Origin: Acidovorax sp. sif1233
Lineage (GTDB): Bacteria > Pseudomonadota > Gammaproteobacteria > Burkholderiales > Burkholderiaceae_C
Reading direction: 5' to 3'
NCBI RefSeq assembly: GCF_019218755.1
Contig: NZ_JAHUWZ010000002.1
Span: forward strand, 868,001 to 932,000
Length of the DNA: 64,000 nt
Shown in pieces: positions 55,198 to 63,751 of this stretch (positions are counted from its first letter, which is position 1; the number at the start of each line of letters is the position of its first letter). Below the pieces are notes generated by a model, which did not search any database, had not been told where the DNA came from, and saw only the letters and a program-made list of their open reading frames with translations. Position numbers and translations under genes: made by a program.

Positions 55198-55641
55198 ATG
55201 AATTCCTTCTCGAACGCATTCCGGGCCGAAGTCGTGCGCATGGCGCGCAAGGAGCTCAAGCCTGAGTTGCAGAGCATGCGCAAGGCGATCACGAACCACC
55301 GCTCGGAGATCGCTGCCCTGAAACGCGAAGTCAAGTCGCTCGCTTCGCAGCTCAAGGCTGCGAAGCGTCAGCCCCCGGTGGCGGAAGAAACCCCGCCTGT
55401 TGCCAAGAAGGCCATCGCACAGGGGTCGAAGGCGGAGTTCCACCCCGAGGTCGTCCGGCAGATGCGCGCCGCATTGGGCATCACCCAGGCGCAGATGGCG
55501 CAGTTGCTCGGTGCCTCGCAGTTGTCCGTGAGCCGGTGGGAGTCGGGCAAGGCGCGTCCTCGGGCCGCGCAGCTGGCGCGCATTGACGACCTCCGGAGCA
55601 TGGGGCCGAAAAACGCCCGGCGAAAACTGGGGCACGCCTGA
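55198..55641 (+). CDS. Coiled-coil protein with C-terminal XRE-type helix-turn-helix
   Basis: The 147-residue protein has an N-terminal charged coiled coil (residues about 10-60, KAITNHRSEIAALKREVKSL) joined by a proline-alanine linker to an XRE HTH (ALGITQAQMAQLLGASQLSV and SRWESGKARPRAAQLARIDD). The order, coil then HTH, differs from usual stand-alone XRE repressors and suggests a multimeric DNA-binding protein of nucleoid or antitoxin type. No toxin gene is adjacent. Confidence 0.88.
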   Translation: MNSFSNAFRAEVVRMARKELKPELQSMRKAITNHRSEIAALKREVKSLASQLKAAKRQPPVAEETPPVAKKAIAQGSKAEFHPEVVRQMRAALGITQAQMAQLLGASQLSVSRWESGKARPRAAQLARIDDLRSMGPKNARRKLGHA

Positions 55642-55660
55642 AGTCAGTCGAGAACCTGCC

Positions 55661-56491
55661 TCAGCGCACGGTCTCCGTCTCCACCACCATGTCCAGCACG
55701 TAGGCGTAGGCCGATGCATCGGCCGGCACGTTCTGGCGCTTGAACCGGTTCACGCGCAGCACCGTGCGGGTGCCGCTCTCGTGGGCAAAGCCCTGGATCT
55801 CGTCGTAAAACAGGCTCCATGGGCCTTCCGACTGCTTCACGCCGTCAGCGGAATAGCGGATCTCGCGCACGCGCAGGCATTGAGCGCCCTTCATCACGCC
55901 GTGGCTGCAGGCCGCCCGCTGGGGCGCGACCTCCAGGAACAGTCGTTCGCCTGCGCTGCCGTACAGTGTCTGCGGCGTGGGCGTGCCCGCCAGCTCCCAG
56001 CGGCTGCCGTCGCCAAAGTGCAGGACCATGCGCGGCTGTGATGCCCCGCCGGGCAGCAGATCCAGGCGCTGGGCACCCGGCAGCTGGGCCAGCACCTGCT
56101 GCTCCAGGGCCATCAGCGCGCTGTCGGGGCAGGCGCGCAGCGTGCTGGTGGGACGCGCCAGCTGGATGCGATGGCCGTCGAGCTGGTATGCGGCTCCCAC
56201 GGCATTGCAGAGGTTGCGCACCAGAAGCTGCCCCTTGTCGAACTGCAGCCGGACGGGCGCGCGGCCGTCCAGGCGCCAGTAGGCGGCCGCCCGCCCCTGG
56301 CTGTCCACCGCGGACGTCACATCCCACACATGGGACTGCACTGCGCCCGGCAGGCTGGCAGGCGGAAAAGGCTCTGGCATGGGTGCTTTTGGAGGTGGTG
56401 CAACCGTGGCACACGCCGACAGCAGCAGGGCTGCAGCGAAGGTGGTCGCAGCCCGAAGGGGTAGCCAGGGGTGATCAAGTCTCGTTGTCAT
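55661..56491 (-). CDS. Lipoprotein with META-like and DUF4377 domains
   Basis: The 276-residue protein has a lipobox (LLLSAC, lipidated cysteine near residue 27) after the start MTTRLDHPWLPLRAATTFAA. A META/HslJ-like region (residues about 55-165: YWRLDGRAPVRLQFDKGQLL, NLCNAVGAAYQLDGHRIQLA) precedes a DUF4377 domain (about 190-270: CLRVREIRYSADG, WSLFYDEIQGFAHESG). It should be anchored in the inner leaflet of the outer membrane. The domain pair occurs together in other proteobacteria; the role is unknown. The long open frame to 56977 is not used. Confidence 0.88.
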   Translation of the reverse strand: MTTRLDHPWLPLRAATTFAAALLLSACATVAPPPKAPMPEPFPPASLPGAVQSHVWDVTSAVDSQGRAAAYWRLDGRAPVRLQFDKGQLLVRNLCNAVGAAYQLDGHRIQLARPTSTLRACPDSALMALEQQVLAQLPGAQRLDLLPGGASQPRMVLHFGDGSRWELAGTPTPQTLYGSAGERLFLEVAPQRAACSHGVMKGAQCLRVREIRYSADGVKQSEGPWSLFYDEIQGFAHESGTRTVLRVNRFKRQNVPADASAYAYVLDMVVETETVR

Positions 56492-56803
56492 TGCAAAGGG
56501 TTGATTTCTGATGGGTGGAGTGCCCGCACGCAAGCTGCGGGGCCGTGAACAGAGGCCATGCCAAGGGCGGCAAAGTACCTTCGATGCCCGCGCTTCCAAT
56601 TGGTTCACGCCGGGGGGTGTCACGGCTTGCATGGCTTTGACCTGGTGGGCATCGGGAACACCTTTCGCGCCGCCCTGGCGCTGCTGCCAGCCGCCCGTCG
56701 CTTGACGGTCGGCCACGCCGACTCCTGGGCCCCACAACTTGCGCCAGGTGGCCAAGCCGGTGGGTGCCGCGTTATGCTTGCCCATCAATCGCCGAGGTCT
56801 GAG
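56492..56803. other. Divergent region between lipoprotein and AraC genes
   Basis: These 312 bases must hold the promoters of two divergent genes. I see no supported ORF; an in-frame ATG at 56774 would lengthen the AraC protein by ten residues. No operator is evident. Confidence 0.35.
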
Positions 56804-57751
56804 ATGCGAAGCCTGAGCTCCTGGTCGTCGGAAAATCTGCCTGAATCCATGCGGTTGCGGGGCTGGCGCGATGCGCTGCATGCCGAAGTGCTGGAGATGG
56901 ACGCCTTGCCGCTGCAGCGAGACGGTTTCTTCGGCAGCATTGAGCGCTGCACGCTTCACTGCATCCTGCCGCACCAAGCACGGGGTGCGCCGCAGAAGGT
57001 CCTGCGCTCCGCCGCAGAGATAGCCCGCGGCCCGCGCAATGCCTACTACCTGCTATCGCAGCCCCAGCTTCCATGGCGCGCCGTACACGTGGGCCGCACG
57101 AGCATTTTGCAGCCCGGGGATTCCATCCTCATCGACTCTCGCGAACCCTACGAGTTCGACTTTGGCGTTGGCCTGGACGACCTGTCGGTCGAACTGCCCA
57201 TTGATTGGGTTGAACGGTGGCTGCCCGAGCCTTCGCGGCTCATTGGACGCCCGCTGCGGGGCGACGCTGGCTGGGGGCTGGCGCTGCGTGGCATCAAGGA
57301 AGCGTTGGTCCCTCGCGGCCTTGTGGATCGACCCTGCTCGCAGGACGAGTTGATCGAAGACCAGTTGGGAGGACTGCTGTCACTGCTGGACGATGTCGAT
57401 GGTGCGCAGCGCCCCGCCATGCAGGTGGCCTACGAACGGTCCCTCCAGGTCATGCGCGCCCGTTTCATGCAGCCTGGGCTGACAGCGGCAGAGGTTGCAG
57501 CCGATGCCGGCTTGTCGCTGCGCACGCTGCACCGGGCGATGGCCGCGCAAGGCCAGGGATACCTGACCACGCTCATGACCCTGCGCGTGGAGGCGGCAGC
57601 GGGCTTGCTCGCTCAGCCGCGGTTTCGCCGGCTGGGGGTGGGCGAGATTGGCCGGCGCTGCGGCTTCACCAATGCGTCGCATTTCGCTCGCCAGTTCCAT
57701 CGGCAACGCCAGATGACGCCACAGGCTTTCCGGGCGCATGCATTGCGCTGA
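56804..57751 (+). CDS. AraC-family transcriptional regulator (AraC-binding-like-domain type)
   Basis: The 315-residue protein has an N-terminal cupin-like ligand region of the AraC_binding_2 kind (residues about 30-190: GSIERCTLHCILPHQ, SILQPGDSILIDSREPYEF) and a C-terminal double HTH (VAADAGLSLRTLHRAMAAQG, EIGRRCGFTNASHFARQFHR, then MTPQAFRAHALR). GAGG lies seven bases before ATG 56804. It directly precedes the serine hydrolase gene on the same strand and may control it. Confidence 0.92.
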   Translation: MRSLSSWSSENLPESMRLRGWRDALHAEVLEMDALPLQRDGFFGSIERCTLHCILPHQARGAPQKVLRSAAEIARGPRNAYYLLSQPQLPWRAVHVGRTSILQPGDSILIDSREPYEFDFGVGLDDLSVELPIDWVERWLPEPSRLIGRPLRGDAGWGLALRGIKEALVPRGLVDRPCSQDELIEDQLGGLLSLLDDVDGAQRPAMQVAYERSLQVMRARFMQPGLTAAEVAADAGLSLRTLHRAMAAQGQGYLTTLMTLRVEAAAGLLAQPRFRRLGVGEIGRRCGFTNASHFARQFHRQRQMTPQAFRAHALR

Positions 57752-57897
57752 CAAGGCAAGCCGTCGCTGGCACATGGCGGCCAGAGACCTGGCGTGATAC
57801 GGCCAGCCGCAGCGCACTTCGTTTCCTAGACTTTCCTCGCTGACGCCCGCAATGCTGCGGCGTTGAAGCGAGTGACCAAAAATTCCCAGGAGACAAC

Positions 57898-59082
57898 ATG
57901 AACATGAAAAATGCGCTCGACGAAATTCTTGCCGACGGCGTGAAACGAGGTCACGCACCGGGCGTACTGGCTCTCGTAGCCGATCGGGACGGCATCCTGT
58001 ACGAAGGAAGCGCCGGTGAGCGCCAGTTGGGAGGCGGTGCGGCCATGGGCCCCGACACGGTGTTGTGGATTGCTTCAATGACCAAAGCGATTACTTCGGT
58101 AGCCGCCATTCAGTGCGTCGAGCGCGGCCTGCTGGACCTCGATGCGCCAGCTTCCCGTGTGGTACCTGCCATTGGCGCGCTGGGGGTGTTGACCGGTTTT
58201 GACGCGCAAGGGCAACCGATCACCCGCCCGCCGAAGCGCCCGATCACGCTGCGGCATCTGCTTTCGCACAATTCCGGCTGCAGCTACGAGATCTGGAACC
58301 CCGACATGCAAAAAGTGCAGGCGGCGCTCGGCATCCCCGGAACCATCGACTGCCGCTTGAAGGCGCTGGAACTGCCTCTGGTGGCCGACCCGGGCGAGCG
58401 TTGGGAGTACGGCATAGGCATCGACTGGGCCGGCCGCATGGTCGAGGCCGTGACCGGCCTCACGCTGGGTGAGTTCATGCACCAGAACCTCTGGGGGCCG
58501 CTGGGCATGACCAGCACGGGCTTCCATATCACGCCCGACATGCGCCAGCGCCTTGCCGGCGTACACCTGCGCGGCGAAGACGGCGCCTTTGCCCCCTTCC
58601 CTTTCGAGATCACTCAGGAGCCCGAGTTCCACATGGGAGGTGGCGCGCTCTACAGCACCGCAGGCAACTATGCCCGCTTCATGCGCATGGTGCTCAACCT
58701 CGGCCAACTAGACGGCGAGCGTGTACTGAAGCCGGAGACGGTGGTCAGCCACCTGATGCTCAACCAGATCGGCAACGCGCGAGTGAGCCTGCTCAAGGCT
58801 GCCATCGCGCTGACCGCTGACGCGGAGTTCTTCCCGGGCCTGCGAAAAACCTGGAGCTTGGCATTCCAGATCAATGAAGAGGAAGCCCCTACGGGCCGCC
58901 CCGCAGGCAGCCTCTCGTGGGCCGGCCTGGCCAACAGTTTCTTCTGGATCGATCCGCACACCGGCATCGCCGGACTGCTGGCGACCCAGACCTTCCCTTT
59001 CGCGGATGCAAGGGTCATGGATCTGTTGTACGCCTACGAGAAAGGCGTCTACGACGCCCTGCGCCGGACAAGGAAGGGATAA
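57898..59082 (+). CDS. Serine hydrolase of the beta-lactamase class C / family VIII esterase type
   Basis: The 394-residue protein has the S-x-x-K motif at Ser60-Lys63 in VLWIASMTKAITSVAA, RHLLSHNSGCSYEIWNP, and a tyrosine at about 171 in WEYGIGIDWAGRMVEAVTG, the pattern of family VIII esterases such as EstB. There is no signal peptide, so it is probably a cytoplasmic esterase and not a resistance beta-lactamase. AGGAGA precedes the ATG. It lies 146 bases after the AraC gene. Confidence 0.92.
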   Translation: MNMKNALDEILADGVKRGHAPGVLALVADRDGILYEGSAGERQLGGGAAMGPDTVLWIASMTKAITSVAAIQCVERGLLDLDAPASRVVPAIGALGVLTGFDAQGQPITRPPKRPITLRHLLSHNSGCSYEIWNPDMQKVQAALGIPGTIDCRLKALELPLVADPGERWEYGIGIDWAGRMVEAVTGLTLGEFMHQNLWGPLGMTSTGFHITPDMRQRLAGVHLRGEDGAFAPFPFEITQEPEFHMGGGALYSTAGNYARFMRMVLNLGQLDGERVLKPETVVSHLMLNQIGNARVSLLKAAIALTADAEFFPGLRKTWSLAFQINEEEAPTGRPAGSLSWAGLANSFFWIDPHTGIAGLLATQTFPFADARVMDLLYAYEKGVYDALRRTRKG

Positions 59083-59098
59083 CGGACAAGGTCATACC

Positions 59099-59126
59099 GC
59101 CAGCGCCACTCAACGGTGGCGCTGGC
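59099..59126 (+). terminator. Hairpin after the serine hydrolase gene
   Basis: GCCAGCGCCAC-N6-GTGGCGCTGGC is a perfect eleven-base-pair stem, 16 bases after the stop. A T run is lacking. The next 255 bases to 59381 hold no supported gene. Confidence 0.6.
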
Positions 59127-59381
59127 CAAGTAGGCAAACAGCAAACAGGAAATGCATGCCGCCGTTGGGAAGGAGCAAGGAGCAGGCGGCATGCACCAGG
59201 CCGAAACTGAAAAATCCACCCCTGCCGACGAGCCGCCGAGGCCAAGTCTTCGGCTGTGCTTTTTTTGGGTCGGCCCTCAATGGCAGCCACCGGGAAAAGC
59301 AGCCCGTGGACTGCCAGGCTTTCACGACCACACTCCACCTGCAGCAGGCCGATCTCACCTTTGCAGGTGTCTTGAGAGCGC

Positions 59382-60059
59382 TCAGGACTGGCGGTTGACG
59401 GCAACGATGCGGTACACGCAACGCGTCGCGCCCGCCAACAGATGTTGCTCACGACTGACTCTGGCATCCGCACCAGCGACTTCCTGGAATAGCTGCAGTT
59501 CCGAACGGCAAAAACCCTGGCAGGTGCGCGCGGCGATGCAGATCGGGCAGTGGTCCTCGATCAACAGCCAGCCGCTCCGGTCACGTTCGACACGCGCCAT
59601 GTAGCCTTCTTCGGTACGAACGGTGGCGAGCTGTTCAAGCCGCTCCTTCAGGGTCCGGCCTTTGCAGACCTGCAAATACGTGGCCCGCGCCTCGGCTTCG
59701 CGCTGCGCGATCAGACGGTCCATCCCTTCTTCGCCAAACAACGCGCGCACCGACCCGATCATCTGTACGGCCAGCTGCGCATGCGTGTCCGGGAACCGGC
59801 CGTTGCCGGCCTCGGTCAGCACCCAGTTCTGGCGCGGGCGCCCCACGCCAGGCAGCGCTTCCTGCCGCCCCTCGATCCATCCAGACGCCACCAGTTTCTG
59901 GACTTGCTGCCGGGCCGCCTCCGGCGTCAGGTCCATCGCCGTCGCAAGCATGGCAGTGGATGCGGCGCCCTTGGACTTGATGAAAAAAAGGATGCGATCC
60001 GCCGTCGGCAGATCTGCCTTATTTTCAAAGTTTTTACTTGTATAAAGCATGGCGCCCAC
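59382..60059 (-). CDS. COG2345-type HTH regulator with cysteine-rich C-terminal motif
   Basis: The 225-residue protein has a winged helix in residues 15-85 (ILFFIKSKGAASTAMLATAM, QKLVASGWIEGRQE) and a C-terminal metal-type motif, EDHCPICIAARTCQGFCRSE, with four cysteines and a histidine. This pattern is shared with the COG2345/SufR group, where cysteines hold an iron-sulfur cluster. It is divergent from an MFS exporter, its likely target; the 60 bases between them are AT-rich. The redox or metal link is inference from the cysteines. Confidence 0.88.
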   Translation of the reverse strand: MGAMLYTSKNFENKADLPTADRILFFIKSKGAASTAMLATAMDLTPEAARQQVQKLVASGWIEGRQEALPGVGRPRQNWVLTEAGNGRFPDTHAQLAVQMIGSVRALFGEEGMDRLIAQREAEARATYLQVCKGRTLKERLEQLATVRTEEGYMARVERDRSGWLLIEDHCPICIAARTCQGFCRSELQLFQEVAGADARVSREQHLLAGATRCVYRIVAVNRQS

Positions 60060-60119
60060 TTAATATGCAAGGAATTACTTGGATTTTAAGCCATCCCGTT
60101 TTCCCCTCTCCGTGAATCC

Positions 60120-61571
60120 ATGAGTTCTCCTGTGTCCCCTTCCCTTTCTCCTTCTGTTTCAACGGCCACCTGGAGCGACTTGTTCACCGGCACGAATGGC
60201 TGGCTCGCCCTGGCCCTCACCGGTGGCGTGGCGCTGCATGCCGTCAACGTGCACATCGTGACCACTGTATTGCCGTCGGTGGTCCGGGACATCGGAGGGC
60301 TGGACTGGTACGCCTGGAGCACCACTCTCTTTGTGGTGGCCTCCATCCTGGGGGCCGTGCTGTCGGTTCGGCTGCTCGGTGTAGCGGGGCCCCGCGACGC
60401 CTGCATGGCGGCGTTGGCGGTGTTCGCGCTCGGCTCGGCCATCTGCGCCGGTGCGCCGTCCATACCGTGGATGCTGGCCGGGCGCAGCGTGCAGGGCCTG
60501 GGAGGCGGCACACTGGCCGCGTTGAGCTATGCGCTGATACGGATCGTTTTCGCGCCTGCGCTGTGGCCGCGCGCGGTGGCCCTGGTGTCCGGCATGTGGG
60601 GCGTGGCCACCCTGTGCGGGCCGGCCGTGGGCGGCCTGTTCGCGCAGGCGGGACATTGGCGATGGGCGTTCTGGACCCTGTTACCCGTGGCGCTGCTACA
60701 GGCGCTGCTGGCCGCCCTGAAGCTGCGTCCTGCACGCACCCAGGCCGCGGCCGTCCCTGCGCGGGCGGGCATCCCTTTGGCCCAGGTCGTGTTGCTGATG
60801 GCATCGGTGATGGTGGTCGCCGTGGGCGGCCTCTCGTCGGCACTGATGGTGCAGGGGGCGGGTGTCGCAGCGGGGCTGGCGTTGGGCGCCGCGGCGATTG
60901 CATGGGATCGCCGGGCATCCGTGCGCTTGCTGCCTTCGGGCGCCACGCGGCTGCGCTCACCTTTGGGAGCGGTCTATGCGAGCATCGCCTTGCTGCTGAT
61001 CGGCACCACCACCGAGATCTTCGTGCCCTACTTTCTGCAGGTGCTGCAGGGCCTGACGCCACTGGCCGCGGGCTACCTCACCGCCGCCATGGCAGCCGGC
61101 TGGAGTGTGAGCTCGCTGGTGTCTTCGGGATGTACCGGAGCCCGCGCCGAGCGCCTGCAGCGCGCGGGACCGATGCTGTGCGCGGCTGCCCTGCTGGCCC
61201 TGGCGGTGCTGGTGCCTGCCGGCGCCGGTCTGCCGGCGAGCGCAGGAATGGCGCTTTGCGGTGTGGCGTTGGCAGGCGTCGGCGCCGGCGTGGGCATGGG
61301 CTGGCCGCACCTGGTCACCCGCCTGCTGACACTCGCTCCGCCCGGTGAAACCGACACGGCGTCGGCCGCCATCACGACGGTACAGCTCTATGGCATGGCG
61401 ATCGGGGCGGCGATGGCAGGGCTTGTGGCCAATGCAGCGGGGCTCACCCGCCCAGGAGGCGCGGCGGGCGCACAGTCTGCCGCGCTGTGGCTGTTCGCTA
61501 CCTTCGCGCTGCCGCCCGCAGTGGCCATACTGCTGGCGCGCCGGATCACCCGTCGGCAAGGAATTTCGTGA
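60120..61571 (+). CDS. MFS multidrug exporter (DHA2/EmrB-like)
   Basis: The 483-residue protein has about fourteen helices. Blocks typical for drug exporters of this type are VHIVTTVLPSVVRDIGGLDW, MLAGRSVQGLGGGTLAALSY (motif C-like region nearby) and GMWGVATLCGPAVGGLFAQA. The 21 N-terminal residues are serine- and proline-rich and cytoplasmic. The gene is divergent from a COG2345-type regulator and overlaps the DUF2165 gene by one base, so the two are coupled. Confidence 0.93.
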   Translation: MSSPVSPSLSPSVSTATWSDLFTGTNGWLALALTGGVALHAVNVHIVTTVLPSVVRDIGGLDWYAWSTTLFVVASILGAVLSVRLLGVAGPRDACMAALAVFALGSAICAGAPSIPWMLAGRSVQGLGGGTLAALSYALIRIVFAPALWPRAVALVSGMWGVATLCGPAVGGLFAQAGHWRWAFWTLLPVALLQALLAALKLRPARTQAAAVPARAGIPLAQVVLLMASVMVVAVGGLSSALMVQGAGVAAGLALGAAAIAWDRRASVRLLPSGATRLRSPLGAVYASIALLLIGTTTEIFVPYFLQVLQGLTPLAAGYLTAAMAAGWSVSSLVSSGCTGARAERLQRAGPMLCAAALLALAVLVPAGAGLPASAGMALCGVALAGVGAGVGMGWPHLVTRLLTLAPPGETDTASAAITTVQLYGMAIGAAMAGLVANAAGLTRPGGAAGAQSAALWLFATFALPPAVAILLARRITRRQGIS

Positions 61572-62056
61572 TGGGGGCCGGTATGTCACAGGAGCTGTTC
61601 CTGGCGGTCCATGCCTTGGGCCTGGCGATCTGGCTGTCCATCAGCGTCATCAACAACTGCCACGCGCTTGGCGGCTCTACAGCTGCCATCGGCGCAACGA
61701 TGTCGATGGCGCCGCTGAAGCAGCAGCCCGCGATCGACACGCCACTCTTTTCACGGGCCATCGATTCGCCCGCCGTTCACCGACTCGCGCTGCTGTGGGT
61801 GCTGGCGCTGCAGACCGTGGCGGCAGCCGCGTGCTGGGCGGGCTGCTGGCAACTGCTCGCCGTGGGCGACCTGGTCACCGCCCGGCCCTGGCTGAACCTG
61901 GCATTGAGCACCTTCGCTGCGTTCTTGTTGTCCATGCATCTCGGGGGGCTGTGGTTCGGCTATTGGATCCGGCAACAGAGCCTGCAACTGACCCACATCG
62001 CCCTGCTGATCTGGGTGGCTGCTGCCTTTGTTGTCTTCAATATGGCGTGGGCATAG
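61571..62056 (+). CDS. DUF2165 family membrane protein
   Basis: The 161-residue protein has four hydrophobic helices and DUF2165 blocks: LFLAVHALGLAIWLSISVIN NCHALGG at the start (two pieces), AIDSPAVHRLALLWVLALQT in the middle and WFGYWIRQQSLQLTHIALLI near the end. Its function is unknown. The ATG lies in TGATG with the MFS stop, so it is probably translated with the exporter and may assist it. Confidence 0.88.
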   Translation: MGAGMSQELFLAVHALGLAIWLSISVINNCHALGGSTAAIGATMSMAPLKQQPAIDTPLFSRAIDSPAVHRLALLWVLALQTVAAAACWAGCWQLLAVGDLVTARPWLNLALSTFAAFLLSMHLGGLWFGYWIRQQSLQLTHIALLIWVAAAFVVFNMAWA

Positions 62057-62155
62057 GCGGGGCAGTGCCACGTGCTCCGCCCATCGGTGCCTGAAAACTG
62101 GGAAAGGCTCCCCAACAGAGTGCACGCCAGAAGCGGAGGTGACTGGCGGCCTGAA

Positions 62156-62367
62156 GGACGTTGAAGCGGTCGGGGGTACCTTACCGGAACCCCTGTCAAG
62201 TTCGCCACACCTCTGCCTCCACCCTGCCGACCTCTGGCCAGAACCCCTGGTACGTCGCCCAGCAGTTGGGACATGAAGACGTGGAGGTGTTCCGGACCTG
62301 CGGAAAGTTCATCCGCAAGGACTACCAGAAGCCCAAGGCCGAATTGCGCATTGTGGGAAGCGCCTGA
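62156..62367 (+). pseudogene. C-terminal remnant of a tyrosine recombinase (phage-type integrase)
   Basis: The frame reads LKRSGVPYRNPCQVRHTSAS, then GQNPWYVAQQLGHEDVEVFR and TCGKFIRKDYQKPKAELRIV before a stop. This matches the last 70 residues of phage integrases, including the catalytic arginine (RHT) and histidine (LGH). The nucleophile in the usual TYGK is cysteine here, one residue is missing before it, and there is no upstream catalytic domain. It is therefore a decayed fragment, probably the end of a lost element. Confidence 0.82.
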
Positions 62368-62488
62368 TCGGTGCGATTCGCGTGCGACTTCGGTGCGATT
62401 CTCAGCACCCTACGAAGACACTTCGGGGCAAAGAAAACCGCCACAGACTAGCGGTTTCCAGTGCGTGGCGGTGTCTTGGATGGGGCAC

Positions 62489-62628
62489 GGGGGTACAAAA
62501 CGATGGATGAGGGCAGCCGGCGGGGTACAGATTCCCCTATGGCGAACCCCCTTCTACAGAGGGAAGTGGGGGTACAAAAGCCCGATTTCACCAGCTTTCT
62601 GGGTTTGTACCGCCACTTGTACCCCCAC
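62489..62628. repeat. Cluster of GGGTACAAA repeats beside the integrase remnant (putative recombinase arm sites)
   Basis: Five copies in both orientations: GGGGGTACAAAA (62489-62500), GGGGTACAG (62522-62530), GTGGGGGTACAAAAG (62566-62580), TTTGTACCGCCAC (62604-62616) and CTTGTACCCCCAC (62616-62628). Copies three and five form an inverted repeat with 12-base arms. Such clusters next to an integrase gene are typical of recombinase or excisionase arm sites. Confidence 0.6.
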
Positions 62629-62696
62629 TTTTGCTTGGCTGGGCATGGACGGCTGTAGACGGCCATGGTCTGCAAGTTGTTGATTCAGCAAAGAAA

Positions 62697-62729
62697 AAGG
62701 GCGTCCACTGGATTGGTGTGGACGCCCTT
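62697..62729 (+). terminator. Strong hairpin downstream of the integrase remnant
   Basis: AAGGGCGTCCAC-N9-GTGGACGCCCTT is a perfect twelve-base-pair stem preceded by AAAGAAAA. On the minus strand the stem is followed by a T-rich stretch (TTTTTCTTT), so it could act in that direction; its host transcript is unclear. Confidence 0.6.
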
Positions 62730-62812
62730 GGATGGGGTTATGGTGGGCTGGCGTCTACTGAATGATTTATGGAAACAGCTTATATAAGCCAACTTTCACG
62801 ACACAAACCCGT

Positions 62813-62836
62813 CTTGTTCCCCGGCTTGTTCCCCGG
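62813..62836. repeat. Tandem 12-bp direct repeat CTTGTTCCCCGG
   Basis: Two exact copies stand back to back in the gene-free region between the integrase remnant and the IPTL-CTERM gene. No other gene is seen between 62368 and 63058. The repeat may be part of the attachment site. Confidence 0.55.
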
Positions 62837-62960
62837 TCTTTACATCCTTCATTTTGCTCACATTTCAAGCGTTTTGCGGAATCGAAGTTGATGGCATTTG
62901 GTCTGCGCGAAGCCTTGGCGCACTAGGTGAATTTGTTCGGGCGATCTCGAAAGACTCCTG

Positions 62961-62990
62961 CACAAAAAAAGGCGGGCTGTTGCCCGCAAA
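62961..62990 (-). terminator. Rho-independent terminator of the IPTL-CTERM gene
   Basis: On the minus strand GCGGGC-AACA-GCCCGC is followed by C and seven T residues. It lies about 70 bases after the stop at 63059. Confidence 0.85.
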
Positions 62991-63058
62991 AGATGGAGTG
63001 AACTCACTAACGACTCAATAGCTGCTTACGCCCGCTGCATAGTTGCTTCAGCCTCTTT

Positions 63059-63736
63059 TTATGCAGAACGCTGCTTGCGCCACCGCCACGCGCCCACCCC
63101 CACCATCAGGGCGGACAGCAGCAGCAGCCCCCATTCGCCCAAGGTGGGCACGGCGTTGACGCCGCCCGGCGTGGGCGGTGTGGCGGAGAGTGCCCAGGTG
63201 CCGCCCGGTTCGCCGTCCCATTGGCTCGAATAGGCGTCGCCCGAGTCGATGTTTCCACACATCACGGCGCCCTGCACGGTGAGACCCGGTGGCGCGTTGC
63301 ACAGTCCATTGTGGGCGCCTCCGTAGTGGATGTTCGTGAAGTCGATGTGGTCGCCCTGCGCATGCGGGGCGGGCGTTTGCCAGCGCTGCACGGCGACGGC
63401 GAGATCCAGCACCCCGCCCATGGTGGTGGCCGTGATGTAGGCCAGCGACACCTGCGGGTCGCTGCTGGCATAGGTGGTCAGTCCATCGGTAAACGAGAAC
63501 GAAGTCACCTGCGCCGTGATGTCCTGGTTGCTGAGATTGTTCGGCAAAGGCGACGCCGTGGAGAACGAGCCTGCCTGCCCCATGGCCGTGGTGTAGGCGC
63601 CGCAATTGCCGGCAAGGCAGTTGGTGAAGTTGTGCAGGGCGGGGGCGGTGTAGGCCGGGCCCGTGTAGGTGTAGGTGGCGGCCCAGGCGCCGGCCTGGAG
63701 GAAGGCGGCAGCCAGCAGTGTGAGGGTTTTCTTCAT
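63059..63736 (-). CDS. Exported protein with IPTL-CTERM sorting tail
   Basis: The 225-residue product has a signal peptide (MKKTLTLLAAAFLQAGAWA), a beta-rich middle with repeated threonine- and glycine-rich strands, two cysteines (CLAGNCG) early on and two later, and a tail VPTLGEWGLLLLSALMVGVG ending WRWRKQRSA. The tail is an IPTL-CTERM signal like those at 50411 and 51736. The middle has no domain I recognise. It is followed by a strong terminator, and the next gene upstream ends 15 bases before its start. Confidence 0.88.
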   Translation of the reverse strand: MKKTLTLLAAAFLQAGAWAATYTYTGPAYTAPALHNFTNCLAGNCGAYTTAMGQAGSFSTASPLPNNLSNQDITAQVTSFSFTDGLTTYASSDPQVSLAYITATTMGGVLDLAVAVQRWQTPAPHAQGDHIDFTNIHYGGAHNGLCNAPPGLTVQGAVMCGNIDSGDAYSSQWDGEPGGTWALSATPPTPGGVNAVPTLGEWGLLLLSALMVGVGAWRWRKQRSA

Positions 63737-63751
63737 GGAAGCGGGTGGGTT

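Noticed and set aside
57898..59082. Antibiotic-resistance beta-lactamase
   Set aside because: The class C fold motif is present, but there is no signal peptide and the pattern fits family VIII esterases better.
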